From Planosporangium thailandense (GTDB lineage Bacteria; Actinomycetota; Actinomycetes; Mycobacteriales; Micromonosporaceae), in contig NZ_JAATVY010000013.1 of assembly GCF_011947195.1 (NCBI RefSeq), positions 97,196 through 161,195 of the forward strand: a stretch of 64,000 nucleotides of DNA. The letters are read 5' to 3'. The position numbers and the translations under genes are program-made. The notes under the pieces were generated by a model. That model was not told the origin of the DNA. It did not search any database and saw nothing but the letters and a program-made list of their open reading frames with translations. Each line of letters opens with the position of its first letter. The first letter of the stretch is position 1. Of this stretch, positions 8,591-16,895 are shown one piece after another.

Positions 8591-10645
8591 TCAGCCGTTG
8601 TACAGCGGAACCGCGCGTCCGTCGTCGCGCCAGTACGCCTGCTGCCGGGGCAGGTCCTTCGTCGTGGCGCCGCGATGGTCGCGGGCCAGCACCCGGTAGG
8701 TGCCGTTGCCGGGAGCCATGGTCGCGAACGACAGCACCATCGACGCGCCGTCGAGGCATTCGAAGGCCACGGCATTGCCGCTCGGCGCCTCGTACACCGC
8801 ACCGCCGAGCACCTCCGTGCGGCCGCCCCGCTCGGTCCGCAGCAGCGGCCCGCTGCGCTCCGTCTCGAGGCCGAGCACCCACACCGTCGCCCCGGCGTTG
8901 ACCAGCAGCGGGGAGATGTTCTCCGCGCCGGTACCCCGGTCGAGGTGGTTGAACTGCCGGGCCCAGACCTGCTGCGGCTGGTCGAACCGCCAGCCGGAGG
9001 CGGAGACGTCCTCCAGGTACAGCGGCCCCGCCCCGGCCTGGGCCTGGTAGCTGGTCGCGACGTTGACGGCGTCGACGTCGGTGAGCACGAGGGGCCGGGC
9101 GGTGTGCTGGGTGAACCCGACCAGGCCGGCGGCGGGGGAACTGCTGCCGGCGCCGTCGGTGATGCGCAGGCCCGAAACCGTCACGTCCCGTCCGGTGCCG
9201 TCGCCGACTCCGACGACGGCGGCCGGCGCGCTCGCGTTGCCCCAGGCCGGGCCGGTCGCGACCAGGGTCGAGCCGAAGCCGGCGAGCAGCCGTACCGCGC
9301 CGGAGACGCGCAGCGGCTTGGAGATCACGTACCGGCCCGTGGGCAGGTACACCGCCGGCTTGCCGGAGTCGAGGGCCTTCTGGATCGCGGCCGCGTCGTC
9401 TCCGTTGTCGTCTGGCTTCGCTCCGTACGCCGCGGCGCTGACCCAGTCGGTCGGCTGGGCGGGTACGTAGTCGGGGGTCTCGCGTACCGGCAGGTCGGCG
9501 GCCGGGCTCGGCGCGTCCGGGAACGGCGTGACCTCCGGCTTCGACACGTACGCGGTCACGTCGTCGCCTTTGATGATCCGTCCGCTCTGGGTCACCGCCG
9601 ACCGGTACCCGGCCGTGCTCACCCGGCGGGTCATCAGGTCGCCGTTGCTCTGGATCGCGCTGAAGTCGACGGTGCCGCCGGTCAGCTTCGCGTCGACGAG
9701 GGAGACGAAGCCGTCCCGGTCACTGCGGATCGCTGGAACCGTGTTGCTGCTGGTCAGGTCGCGGATGGCGAGGATGTTGCCGCCGTTGTCGATCCCGGCG
9801 ATCTTCTGCCCGGACAGGTCGAGGTGCTCCAGGGTCAGGCCGTACTGACCCTGGGCGACGCGGATGCCGTAGTCGAAGCCCTTCACGGCGACGCTGGAGA
9901 TCAGCGCGGGGCCGGGCAGGCTCCGCGTGATGGACAGGCCGGTCGGGCCCGCGCCGGTCAGCGTGACCCGCCGGACCGACGCCACCGAGCTGCCCGTGTA
10001 GTCCACGGCGACGGCGCCCGGGTTGGCGCCGGTGTCGACGGTGAGATTCTCGAGCTGGTTGCCGTACCCGCTGATGGCGTCCGGGCGGCCGACCCCGTCG
10101 ATGCTCGACGTGCCGGTCCGCAGCAGCGGCCGGGGGCTCCAGTGGTTGCCGAACCCGGCAGCGTGGTCGGCCAGCTTGATGATCGTGCTGTTGCGCTCCT
10201 CGCCGACCAGCCGCAGGCCGGACTGGCTGCGCCCGGCCTTGTTCCGGGCCTCCAACGGCTTGCTCACAAGGTAGGTGCCGGCGGGCAGGTAGATCGTGCG
10301 GCCCGGGTTGTCGGTGATGGCCTTCTGCAGCGCCGCGGTGTCGTCGCTGCTGCCGTCGCCCTTGGCCCCGTACACCGTCTTGACGTCGACCACGGCGTCG
10401 GCCGGGAAGCGCAGCCGGGGGCTGTCGAGGGCCAGGTTGCCGGTCGGCGCCGGCTCAGGGTCGGGCGACGTGGGGGTGCTAGGCGCTGCCGGGGCGGCGA
10501 CCGGGGCGGAGGGCCTGGCCGCGACCGGGTGGATCGGCCGCATGCCCACGCCGGCCGTTAAGGCCACCGCCAGCCCGCCCACCAGGCTGATCAGGGTCAG
10601 TGCGGCCGTTGCCATCGTCTCGGACGATGGTCGCTTCTCGGTCAT
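8591..10645 (-). CDS. Exported right-handed beta-helix (pectate lyase 3-type) protein
   Basis: A 684-residue protein with an N-terminal membrane/signal segment (ALTLISLVGGLAVALTAGVG) and a Pro/Ala-rich linker. Two copies of the pectate-lyase-3 signature follow: VKTVYGAKGDGSSDDTAALQ near residue 88 and AAAYGAKPDDNGDDAAAIQ near residue 402, each followed by a YLPxGxYxxSKPL strand. This duplicated architecture is typical of exo-beta-1,3-glucanase/GH55-like or pectinase-like helices and phage-tailspike-like folds. Substrate and catalytic residues cannot be assigned. GGGAGCAT precedes the ATG. It may be released to attack polysaccharide or remain membrane-anchored. Confidence 0.85.
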   Translation of the reverse strand: MTEKRPSSETMATAALTLISLVGGLAVALTAGVGMRPIHPVAARPSAPVAAPAAPSTPTSPDPEPAPTGNLALDSPRLRFPADAVVDVKTVYGAKGDGSSDDTAALQKAITDNPGRTIYLPAGTYLVSKPLEARNKAGRSQSGLRLVGEERNSTIIKLADHAAGFGNHWSPRPLLRTGTSSIDGVGRPDAISGYGNQLENLTVDTGANPGAVAVDYTGSSVASVRRVTLTGAGPTGLSITRSLPGPALISSVAVKGFDYGIRVAQGQYGLTLEHLDLSGQKIAGIDNGGNILAIRDLTSSNTVPAIRSDRDGFVSLVDAKLTGGTVDFSAIQSNGDLMTRRVSTAGYRSAVTQSGRIIKGDDVTAYVSKPEVTPFPDAPSPAADLPVRETPDYVPAQPTDWVSAAAYGAKPDDNGDDAAAIQKALDSGKPAVYLPTGRYVISKPLRVSGAVRLLAGFGSTLVATGPAWGNASAPAAVVGVGDGTGRDVTVSGLRITDGAGSSSPAAGLVGFTQHTARPLVLTDVDAVNVATSYQAQAGAGPLYLEDVSASGWRFDQPQQVWARQFNHLDRGTGAENISPLLVNAGATVWVLGLETERSGPLLRTERGGRTEVLGGAVYEAPSGNAVAFECLDGASMVLSFATMAPGNGTYRVLARDHRGATTKDLPRQQAYWRDDGRAVPLYNG

Positions 10646-10782
10646 ATGCTCCCTCGGACGAACCGCCGGTAGGCGCCGATCACCCTACTCAACCGTCGAT
10701 CGCCTTCACACCCCGCGTGGCGCGAACGTCACAAACTCCCGGCGGTCCGGGGACATGGGCCCGGCCGGGTACGCTCGCAGAC

Positions 10783-11217
10783 GTGGCCCGGTTTCTGACG
10801 CCGTCGTGGTTGGCGCGTCATGTGCTGATGTTGGTGCTGGTCATCACGTTCCTCGGGCTCGGCTGGTGGCAGGTCGGCCGGGCGCGCGGCGGCAACCTGC
10901 TCAGCTTCGGGTACGCGTTCGAATGGCCGCTGTTCGCGGGCTTCGTCGTCTTCGTGTGGCTCAAGGAGATCCGCACGACACTGCGCAAGGGGCAGCCCGC
11001 CGCCGAGCCGGCGCCGAGCCCGGCCGTGGCGGACGAGCTGGAAGGGCTGCCCGGTTACGTGCCGTTCCGGGCGACCGCGGTGCAGCGGGGCACGGTGCGG
11101 CCGGAACAGGGGGTCGACGACGGCGACCCGGACCTGGTCGCGTACAACCGGTACCTGGAATGGTTGGCCGCCAACCCCGGTCGCCGGCCCAGCGAGTATC
11201 CGAGTTCGGAAGGATGA
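10783..11217 (+). CDS. Conserved actinobacterial membrane protein, two TM helices
   Basis: This 144-residue protein begins at GTG 10783. Two hydrophobic helices are visible, HVLMLVLVITFLGLGWWQV (about residues 13-31) and a second near 45-60 ending VVFVWLKEIR, followed by an acidic cytoplasmic tail. The N-terminal FLTPSWLARH...LGWWQ pattern resembles the first helix of SURF1-like proteins, but the rest of SURF1 is absent. Its stop overlaps the next gene by ATGA, so the two are translationally coupled. Upstream in-frame starts lie inside the divergent beta-helix gene and were rejected. Confidence 0.8.
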   Translation: MARFLTPSWLARHVLMLVLVITFLGLGWWQVGRARGGNLLSFGYAFEWPLFAGFVVFVWLKEIRTTLRKGQPAAEPAPSPAVADELEGLPGYVPFRATAVQRGTVRPEQGVDDGDPDLVAYNRYLEWLAANPGRRPSEYPSSEG

Positions 11218-11564
11218 CAGCAGTGGAGTCCGCTCTCAAGCGTTACCGCATCGCCGCCTACGTCGTCGGCGTCTTCCTGCTGATCCTCACGTTGATCGCG
11301 ATGCCGCTGAAGTACCTGCCGCCGCACAACGCGACCCTGGTGGCGATCGTGGGACCGATCCACGGCTTCCTGTACATGGTCTACCTGGTGGTCGCGTTCG
11401 ACCTGTCGATGCGGGCGCGGTGGCCCTTCACGTACACGCTGGGGGTGCTGCTCGCGGGGACGATCCCGTTTCTGTCGTTCGTCGCGGAGCGCAAGGTGAC
11501 CCACCGGGTGCGGGCGGCCCTCGCCGCGACCGCCGCGGAGCCGGTCAAGACAGCTGCGAGATGA
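11214..11564 (+). CDS. DUF3817 integral membrane protein
   Basis: This 116-residue protein starts with the ATG of an ATGA overlap. The DUF3817 pattern is clear: YRIAAYVVGVFLLILTLIAM, GPIHGFLYMVYLVVAFDL, a third helix (TYTLGVLLAGTIPFLSFV) and the terminal FVAERKV motif. Function is unknown. The family is widespread in Actinobacteria and often sits beside the gene type found upstream here. Its 3' end overlaps the convergent anti-sigma gene by 20 bp. Confidence 0.88.
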   Translation: MTAVESALKRYRIAAYVVGVFLLILTLIAMPLKYLPPHNATLVAIVGPIHGFLYMVYLVVAFDLSMRARWPFTYTLGVLLAGTIPFLSFVAERKVTHRVRAALAATAAEPVKTAAR

Positions 11565-11976
11565 GGGAGTTGGGCTCCCACTCCAGCTTCTTCTCGAAGT
11601 GCATGATCGTGCCCTGCTTCGGGTGATGGCCCAGCTGGACGTTCTCGGTCAACATGCGGATCAGGTGTAGTCCGCGGCCCTCTTCGGCGCTCGGGTGCGG
11701 CATGGAGGCCTGCAGCGACGCCTCGTCGTAGCCGTGCCCGCTGTCGACCACGTCGATGCTGCAGGTGGCGCCCTCGATCGAGATGCTCACCTCATACTCG
11801 TCGGAGAACGCAGCGTGCTGCACGACGTTGGCGCACGCCTCGGTCAGCGCGAGCTCGACGTCGTAGCGGATGTCCTCGACGACACCCAGCGCGTTCAGCG
11901 CCGACCGCACGACCCGGCGACTGATGGAGACACTTGACGTGTCTCTGGGTAAGCTCAGTTTGACGGTCACCTGCAT
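11545..11976 (-). CDS. RsbW-like anti-sigma factor, serine protein kinase
   Basis: A 143-residue GHKL ATPase-fold protein with N-box ELALTEACANVVQHA (about residues 43-57), G1-box DVVDSGHGYD and G2-box GRGLHLIRML. Such proteins bind a sigma factor or phosphorylate a STAS anti-sigma-factor antagonist on serine. The ATG at 11976 was chosen because GAGGGG lies 7 nt upstream. An in-frame ATG at 11994 is the alternative. A STAS partner is encoded at 14153-14518 but is not adjacent, so pairing is only suggested. Confidence 0.9.
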   Translation of the reverse strand: MQVTVKLSLPRDTSSVSISRRVVRSALNALGVVEDIRYDVELALTEACANVVQHAAFSDEYEVSISIEGATCSIDVVDSGHGYDEASLQASMPHPSAEEGRGLHLIRMLTENVQLGHHPKQGTIMHFEKKLEWEPNSLISQLS

Positions 11977-12258
11977 GTTCTGGCCCCTCGCCATCAGCCG
12001 CGCCCGGCTCGGACATCGACCCATGACGCGACAGAAGAGGTTGGTTGCCGCTACGCTACACTGCCGCGTCCAGGGGTGCCCGTTCGCGGTCGATGGCAAA
12101 CCAGCCGGAGAGTTCGCGAGGGTCACATCTTCTCGAAGAATTCCTCAGCGCGAGGGAAAACCCTCCGATGGTCATCGTGCCGGGCCCCTTCGCCTGCCGG
12201 ACCGCTCGCCGCTGGGACGGGGCCCGGCCCGAGCTACCGCCCCTGCCGGGGCGCGCGT

Positions 12259-12735
12259 TCAGCGCAGGACGTTCGACGTGTCGAACTCGTCCATCTCCCG
12301 GCCGCGCGCGAACGTCTCCTCGTCGACCGTCCCGCCCTCGTCGGAGTCGTAGTCCAGCACGATCCGCCAGACCCCGTCGCGTTTGCGGCAGATCGTGTGG
12401 AACATCCCGTACCAGAGGTACTCGTCGGTGTCGGGGTAGGTCAGCCCGAGCCGGTAGACCCCACGCTCGGACGAGGCGTCGTCGCCGGTGTGCCGCTCAA
12501 GGAAGCGGAACCGGATGTCGAGCCGGCCCTCCTGGACGGCGACCCATTGGAACCACTCGCGCAGCCGCCCGGCGTACTCCTCGAATCCGCCGACCCATCC
12601 GCCGTTGCCTTCCACCCGGATCACCTCGGGGGAGTGCAGCGCGATGAAGGCCTCCACGTCGCCGAGCGCGTACGCGTCGGAGAACGGGATCCAGACGTCG
12701 CGGTTGATCTCGCTGAGCACGTCCGCATTGGCCAA
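12259..12735 (-). CDS. SnoaL/NTF2-like fold protein
   Basis: This 158-residue single-domain protein has an NTF2-like pattern: an N-terminal helix (NRDVWIPFSDAYALGDVEAFI) leading to ALHSPEVIRVEGNGGWV, then GFEEYAGRLREWF and strands ending WRIVLDYDSD. A TTG at 12735 is preferred because GAAGGAGC stands 7 nt before it. The longer frame to 12789 adds only weak sequence. The family includes polyketide cyclases, ketosteroid isomerase-like enzymes and binding proteins. The activity here is unknown. Confidence 0.75.
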   Translation of the reverse strand: MANADVLSEINRDVWIPFSDAYALGDVEAFIALHSPEVIRVEGNGGWVGGFEEYAGRLREWFQWVAVQEGRLDIRFRFLERHTGDDASSERGVYRLGLTYPDTDEYLWYGMFHTICRKRDGVWRIVLDYDSDEGGTVDEETFARGREMDEFDTSNVLR

Positions 12736-12845
12736 CGGGATCGCTCCTTCGTAGGCGCCCCACCGACACCCGCGGCCGTACGGTAACACCGTCCGGTAAG
12801 GACTGTTAAGGGGTCGCGCATCGGTCGGGCGTCAGCCGAAGACGA

Positions 12846-13355
12846 TCATAGTCGGGGCAGCGGATGGAGGGCGACCTCCACCAGCTTGCCGTCGCGGATC
12901 TCGGCGGTCAGGTACGTGGCCACCGGCTGCCGCCGCCGGTCGGTCGGTGACCCCGGATTCAGCAGCCGCAGGCCGCCGGGCGCGACGCTGTCCCACGGGA
13001 TGTGGCTGTGACCGAAGACGAGCAGGTCGACATCGGGAAACCGGGCCGCGCAGCGGCGCTCGCGGCCGGCGGCGGGACCGGTCTCGTGGATCACTGCCAG
13101 CCGGAGGCCGGCCAGCTCGGCGCGGGCCACCTCGGGCAGCCGCGCGCGCAGCGGCGGGCCGTCGTTGTTGCCGTACACCCCGATGAGCCGGGCGGCCCGG
13201 GCCTCCATCCGGTCGAGCAGCGCCACGTCGACCCAGTCGCCGGCGTGCACCACCACGTCGGCCGCCTCGATCGCGTGCCACAGCGGCCCGGGAAGGTCAC
13301 GGGCCCGCTTCGGTACGTGGGTGTCGGAGGTCAGCAGCAGTCTTATCGCGGTCAT
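12846..13355 (-). CDS. YfcE-type metallophosphoesterase
   Basis: This 169-residue protein carries the calcineurin-like phosphoesterase motifs in order: LLTSDTHVP (D-x-H), VVVHAGDWVD (G-D), VYGNNDGPP (G-N-N/D), VIHETG and LLVFGHSHIP (G-H-x-H), with LLNPGSPTDRRR after. This is the compact YfcE/MJ0936 group, which hydrolyses phosphodiesters using two metal ions. The start codon faces the tandem-repeat array at 13372, so that array forms its upstream region. Confidence 0.92.
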   Translation of the reverse strand: MTAIRLLLTSDTHVPKRARDLPGPLWHAIEAADVVVHAGDWVDVALLDRMEARAARLIGVYGNNDGPPLRARLPEVARAELAGLRLAVIHETGPAAGRERRCAARFPDVDLLVFGHSHIPWDSVAPGGLRLLNPGSPTDRRRQPVATYLTAEIRDGKLVEVALHPLPRL

Positions 13356-13371
13356 CGGTGTTTCAATACTG

Positions 13372-13466
13372 CCTGCGTCTAGTACTTCCTGCGTCTAGTA
13401 CTTCCTGCGTCTAGTACTTCCTGCGTCTAGTACTTCCTGCGTCTAGTACTTCCTGCGTCTAGTACT
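13372..13466. repeat. 16-bp minisatellite, about six copies, containing a gene's stop codon
   Basis: The unit CCTGCGTCTAGTACTT is repeated head-to-tail five times exactly, followed by a sixth copy lacking only its last base. It fills the space between the metallophosphoesterase start and the zinc-ribbon protein end. The TAG stop of the zinc-ribbon gene (13459-13461, minus strand) lies in the last copy, so each further unit repeats the Tyr-stop sequence. Confidence 0.95.
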
Positions 13467-14061
13467 GCTCGCGGATGGTCCGCCAGCGCGGACCCATCCG
13501 GGAGCCGAGGTCGGCCAGGAACGCCTCTGACAGCGGCGGCCAGTTGACGAACCGCACCGCCAGCTCGCCCACCAGGTACCCGTCGGGCCACTCACCGAGC
13601 GGGCGGGCCGCGCCGCAGCCCGAGCAGGTGACCCGTGGCTCGTCGCCGTCGAGCCACGGGCGGATCAACGTCTCCAGGGTCGCCTCGGGCAGCTCGTACC
13701 CGCAGTCGGGGCAGGCCGGTGCGTCGTGTTCGGAGGTGTCCCGGTAGAGCTCGCGCTCGACGAGGATCTCGACGCCGTTGTCGGTGAGCTCGTTGTCGGT
13801 GAGCTCGTTGCCGGTCGCGGCATCGTCGGTGCGGCGGGTGCGGTCTTCGGCGCCGGCACGGCGGGTGTCGCGGAAGCCGGGCGCGGCGGCCTCGGCCCGT
13901 GGACCGGGCAGGTACCCGCTCGGCTGCCGGGCGTCACCCCGTACGGGGTTGGGCGCGATGACCCCGGTATCGAGGAGCCACCGGATCACCGCGTCGGCCC
14001 GATCGGCGGCCTCGATGGCCCCGACCGACATCTCGACGACTGTGACGCATTCGTCACCCAC
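13459..14061 (-). CDS. Zinc-ribbon-containing hypothetical protein
   Basis: A 200-residue protein of no recognised family. Two CxxC pairs, CPDCGYELP (about residue 117) and CSGCGAARPLGEWP (about 145), look like a zinc ribbon. The last third (LAVRFVNWPPLSEAFLADLGSRMGPRWR) resembles small CPXCG-type proteins of actinomycetes. A direct repeat ELTDNELTDN lies in the middle, from a duplicated 15-bp sequence. A GTG at 14061 gives the full frame. The in-frame ATG at 14031 is an alternative, as neither has a strong ribosome binding site. Confidence 0.7.
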   Translation of the reverse strand: MGDECVTVVEMSVGAIEAADRADAVIRWLLDTGVIAPNPVRGDARQPSGYLPGPRAEAAAPGFRDTRRAGAEDRTRRTDDAATGNELTDNELTDNGVEILVERELYRDTSEHDAPACPDCGYELPEATLETLIRPWLDGDEPRVTCSGCGAARPLGEWPDGYLVGELAVRFVNWPPLSEAFLADLGSRMGPRWRTIREQY

Positions 14062-14152
14062 GGTTTATCAGCCTAGGTGGCCTGGGCGTATCGAGCGAGA
14101 CCTCACTCACGATTGCGGGCCCTCACTCACGTTCGGGTGACCGCGCCGGCGG

Positions 14153-14518
14153 TCACAGCCGGACGACCACGAGTCCGGCCACGTCGGCGTGTCGTGCGGC
14201 GTCGACGCTGCGGTAGGTGGGGAACGCGTCGAGCAGCCCGACGACGGCCAGTACCCGGGCCACATGGCGGTTGGGGGCGGCCAGCCGCAGGTAGCCGCCA
14301 CGGCTGAGGCGCTCGTTGTTGGCACGTACGAGCGTTCCGATGCCCGTCGAGTCGCAGAAGGACAGGTCGGAGAGGTCGACGATGAGGCGGGTGCAGCCGG
14401 CGTCGATCAGGTCGCGGAGGTGGTCCTCCAGCTTGGGGGCGGAGGCGATGTCCAGCTCGCCGGTCAATGCCGTGATCGCCGGATCCGTGTCGTCCACGGT
14501 CGCGATGCCCAGTTCCAT
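14153..14518 (-). CDS. STAS-domain anti-sigma factor antagonist
   Basis: A 121-residue SpoIIAA/RsbV-type protein. ALTGELDIASAPKLEDHL is the first strand-helix unit, and LIVDLSDLSFCDSTGIG holds the serine normally phosphorylated by an RsbW-type kinase (DSTGIG, near residue 58). Unphosphorylated STAS antagonists free the sigma factor by binding the anti-sigma factor. GGAAGGGCGAGCA precedes the ATG at 14518. The GAF-ANTAR gene lies 92 bp upstream on the same strand. Confidence 0.92.
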   Translation of the reverse strand: MELGIATVDDTDPAITALTGELDIASAPKLEDHLRDLIDAGCTRLIVDLSDLSFCDSTGIGTLVRANNERLSRGGYLRLAAPNRHVARVLAVVGLLDAFPTYRSVDAARHADVAGLVVVRL

Positions 14519-14610
14519 TGCTCGCCCTTCCGATGGTTGGCGTGAGCATACGTGCCCATGATCCGGCGCGCGCAGCCACCGCGCCGCAGCGTCGCAGGTC
14601 AGCGGGCCGC

Positions 14611-15336
14611 TCAGGCCGATCGGTTGCCGATGGCGGTGACCAGCCGGTCGGCCACCTCGTGCAGTGGCACGCCGACGTTCACCGAGGCCTGCTGCAGTAC
14701 CTCGAGCGCTTCCTCGGCGCGGCAGCCCCGCTGGGCCATCACGATGCCGATGGCCCGGTTGACGGTCTCCCCGCTCGCCAGCGCCTCGGACAGGTCGGCG
14801 GCCAGGCCGGCGAGGCGGCCGCGGTCGAGCACGGCCGCGAGCAGCAGACCGGCGTGCTCGGCGACCAGCATGGCCGCCAACTGGACATCGGGCGAGAACG
14901 CGTTCGGCTCGCCGACGTACAGATTCAGCGCCCCGATCACGTGGTCGTCGATGTCGAGCGGCATCGACAGCACACCCACGATGCCGTCCTCGATCGCGGC
15001 CTCCCGCCACTGCTGCCAGCGGTCGTCCGCGGCCAGATCACCGGCGACGACCATCTCGCGGGTGCGGATCGCGGTGAGCGCGGGACCGTCGCCGATCTTG
15101 TACTGGATGTCGTCGATCCGGGCGGTCAGCGGGCTCGATGCGACCTGGGTGGTCGGCGCCCCGGCACGGATCAGGGTGATCCCACACCATGATTCACCGG
15201 GCACCGCCTGTGCGGTCGTCGCGACCAGCGACTCCAGAGCCTCGTCGAGGTCATCGCTCGTGATGAGGCTGGCAGTCAGCTCCCGTAGCAAGGAGGCGAT
15301 CTCCACCACATGGAGCTGACCGGTTCCCTCACCCAT
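14611..15336 (-). CDS. GAF-ANTAR RNA-binding antitermination regulator
   Basis: This 241-residue protein has a GAF sensor (about residues 10-165; MPLDIDDHVIGALNLYVGE is typical) joined to a C-terminal ANTAR three-helix domain. The ANTAR part reads ALASGETVNRAIGIVMAQRG then CRAEEALEVLQQAS, the conserved RNA-hairpin-binding pattern. ANTAR proteins prevent transcription termination by binding paired hairpins in nascent RNA. GGGGAGAAACAGGA precedes the chosen ATG at 15336. The longer frame to 15414 adds Arg/Pro-rich sequence and was rejected. Signal and targets are unknown. Confidence 0.92.
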   Translation of the reverse strand: MGEGTGQLHVVEIASLLRELTASLITSDDLDEALESLVATTAQAVPGESWCGITLIRAGAPTTQVASSPLTARIDDIQYKIGDGPALTAIRTREMVVAGDLAADDRWQQWREAAIEDGIVGVLSMPLDIDDHVIGALNLYVGEPNAFSPDVQLAAMLVAEHAGLLLAAVLDRGRLAGLAADLSEALASGETVNRAIGIVMAQRGCRAEEALEVLQQASVNVGVPLHEVADRLVTAIGNRSA

Positions 15337-15435
15337 TCCTGTTTCTCCCCTCGGCGCGTCAGCGTGCCCCGGCACGCCGGCCTGACGCCTACCCAGCGGG
15401 CCTGCGGGAAACACATGTGTGACGTGGGGGACACC

Positions 15436-16203
15436 TCATGCACGCGCTGTCGGTACTTTCGCCCACACCACCTTCCCGTCGCCGACGCAGGTCATGCCCC
15501 AGTCCCGACACAGGGCATCCAGCATGAGCAGGCCTCGGCCGTGCTCGTCGAGGGCGCTGGCCGCGCGCCGCGTCGGCAGCACCGGACTGTCGTCGCCGAC
15601 CGAGATCTGAAGGTCGTCCTGGCGCAGCGAGACGGTGAACGTGACGCGGCTGCCGGCGTGCCGGACCGCGTTGGCGACCAGTTCGGTGGCGACCAGTTCC
15701 GCGGGCTCGAGCGAATCCTGTACCGACCAGGAGCGGCAGGCCCGGCCGAGCAGCCGGCGGGCCACCGGCGCGGCGACCGGGGACGCGGGTAGCGCTTCGC
15801 GCAGCCGGTACCGCGGCCCCCCGGTGTCGAGCCGGGCACAGGCGGCGTCCACGGAGGGGTAGGACGCGATGTCGCAGCCGCTGCGGCGGACTGCGGCGAG
15901 CAGGGTCGGAGAGGCGCCGGCGAACACGACGGTACTGCCGGGCCACGTCATCGCCTGGCGCCGGAGGTCGGCGAAGAGCTGGGCGCCATCGTCGGCCCGT
16001 ACGGACAGGTCGGTCACGTCGAGAACCACGGCGTCCGGCTCGGCGGCGAGGCAGCACCCTACGCACGCCCGCAGATCGGGCACGCCTGCCGGGTCCAGCC
16101 GGCCGGCCAGGTGGAGGACAGTCACCGGGTACTCGGACGCCACCGCGCAGGTGAGCGGTCGACGGAGCTCCTCCGTACCTCGGTGTCCGGTCCGTGGCTT
16201 CAT
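15436..16203 (-). CDS. STAS-HATPase fusion, sigma-regulatory protein
   Basis: A 255-residue fusion with an N-terminal STAS-like domain (VTVLHLAGRLDPAGVPDLR, VVLDVTDLSVRADDGAQL) and a C-terminal RsbW-like GHKL ATPase (ELVATELVANAVRHAG N-box; ISVGDDSP; HGRGLLMLDALC G-box). The STAS phosphoserine position is occupied by RADDGAQ rather than DSTG, so that half may not be phosphorylated in the usual way. It probably combines antagonist and kinase functions in a partner-switching pathway, perhaps with the neighbouring STAS protein (inference). Confidence 0.88.
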   Translation of the reverse strand: MKPRTGHRGTEELRRPLTCAVASEYPVTVLHLAGRLDPAGVPDLRACVGCCLAAEPDAVVLDVTDLSVRADDGAQLFADLRRQAMTWPGSTVVFAGASPTLLAAVRRSGCDIASYPSVDAACARLDTGGPRYRLREALPASPVAAPVARRLLGRACRSWSVQDSLEPAELVATELVANAVRHAGSRVTFTVSLRQDDLQISVGDDSPVLPTRRAASALDEHGRGLLMLDALCRDWGMTCVGDGKVVWAKVPTARA

Positions 16204-16331
16204 GTCCGAGTGCTACCCGCCGCTCGGAGCTCCAATCGTGGCGCCGGTGGTACCACCCCGAGGTGGAGTAGCCGTTTTGGCGCTCCCGTCGCTGGGTAGA
16301 CGAACACGGATCGTTACGAAGGGAGCATCCG

Positions 16332-16613
16332 ATGAGTGCACCGCGTGAGGACAACGTGAGCGCGCCGCGTGATCAATCCGGCGTATGGCGTGACGACGAG
16401 CGGTTGCCCTTGTCGGAGCTCGGCAAGGCGCTGGCGCAGTACTCCTTCGACGGGCAGATCGACGACCCGACCGGCGGTGACGCCAGCTCCGAGCAGGAGT
16501 TCGGCGACGAGGAGCGGTTTGTCGAGTTGAACACCAAGCGGGATCCGGACCCGGACACCGAGGCCGGCCGTCGGGCCCGGCCGTCGTTCGAGGGCAAGTC
16601 CGGCCCGGTCTGA
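16332..16613 (+). CDS. Small acidic hypothetical protein
   Basis: A 93-residue hydrophilic protein with GAAGGGAGCATCCG before its ATG. It contains two similar openings (MSAPREDN and VSAPRDQ) and a central LPLSELGKALAQYSFDGQID that could form a helix. It has no cysteine, membrane segment or known domain. It is divergent from the STAS-HATPase gene. Confidence 0.65.
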   Translation: MSAPREDNVSAPRDQSGVWRDDERLPLSELGKALAQYSFDGQIDDPTGGDASSEQEFGDEERFVELNTKRDPDPDTEAGRRARPSFEGKSGPV

Positions 16614-16724
16614 GCACCGGCTCACTGATCATGCGGCCTCGGCGCCGGCCGCAGCGCCACGATCTGCGGCGCCACGACTTGCTGTACGCCCTTGCGGCGT
16701 GAAGCGGTCAACCCCAGGGCACCT

Positions 16725-16772
16725 GTCTCATTCGCGCCGTGTGTCATCCGCGCTGTGTCTCATTCCCGCTGT
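16725..16772. repeat. 16-bp imperfect tandem repeat, three copies
   Basis: Three units in a row share the form GTSTCATYCSCGCYGT (positions 16725, 16741 and 16757). They lie in the 282-bp non-coding stretch before the HldE-like gene. The rest of that stretch shows only a short GGCGCCACGA duplication and no convincing gene. Confidence 0.7.
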
Positions 16773-16895
16773 CGGGCGCGGCCGCCCTGCTGCCGGCTGC
16801 CGCGGTCGCGCTGCGGCGCACGTACCCAGCACGAGGATTCACGGATCCCGAACGGGGTATGCCCGATGCGACCCGGCAAGGACAGGAGGGCGTCG

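Noticed and set aside
13372..13466. Possible CRISPR array
   Set aside because: The 16-bp units are directly adjacent with no unique spacers and no cas genes are present.
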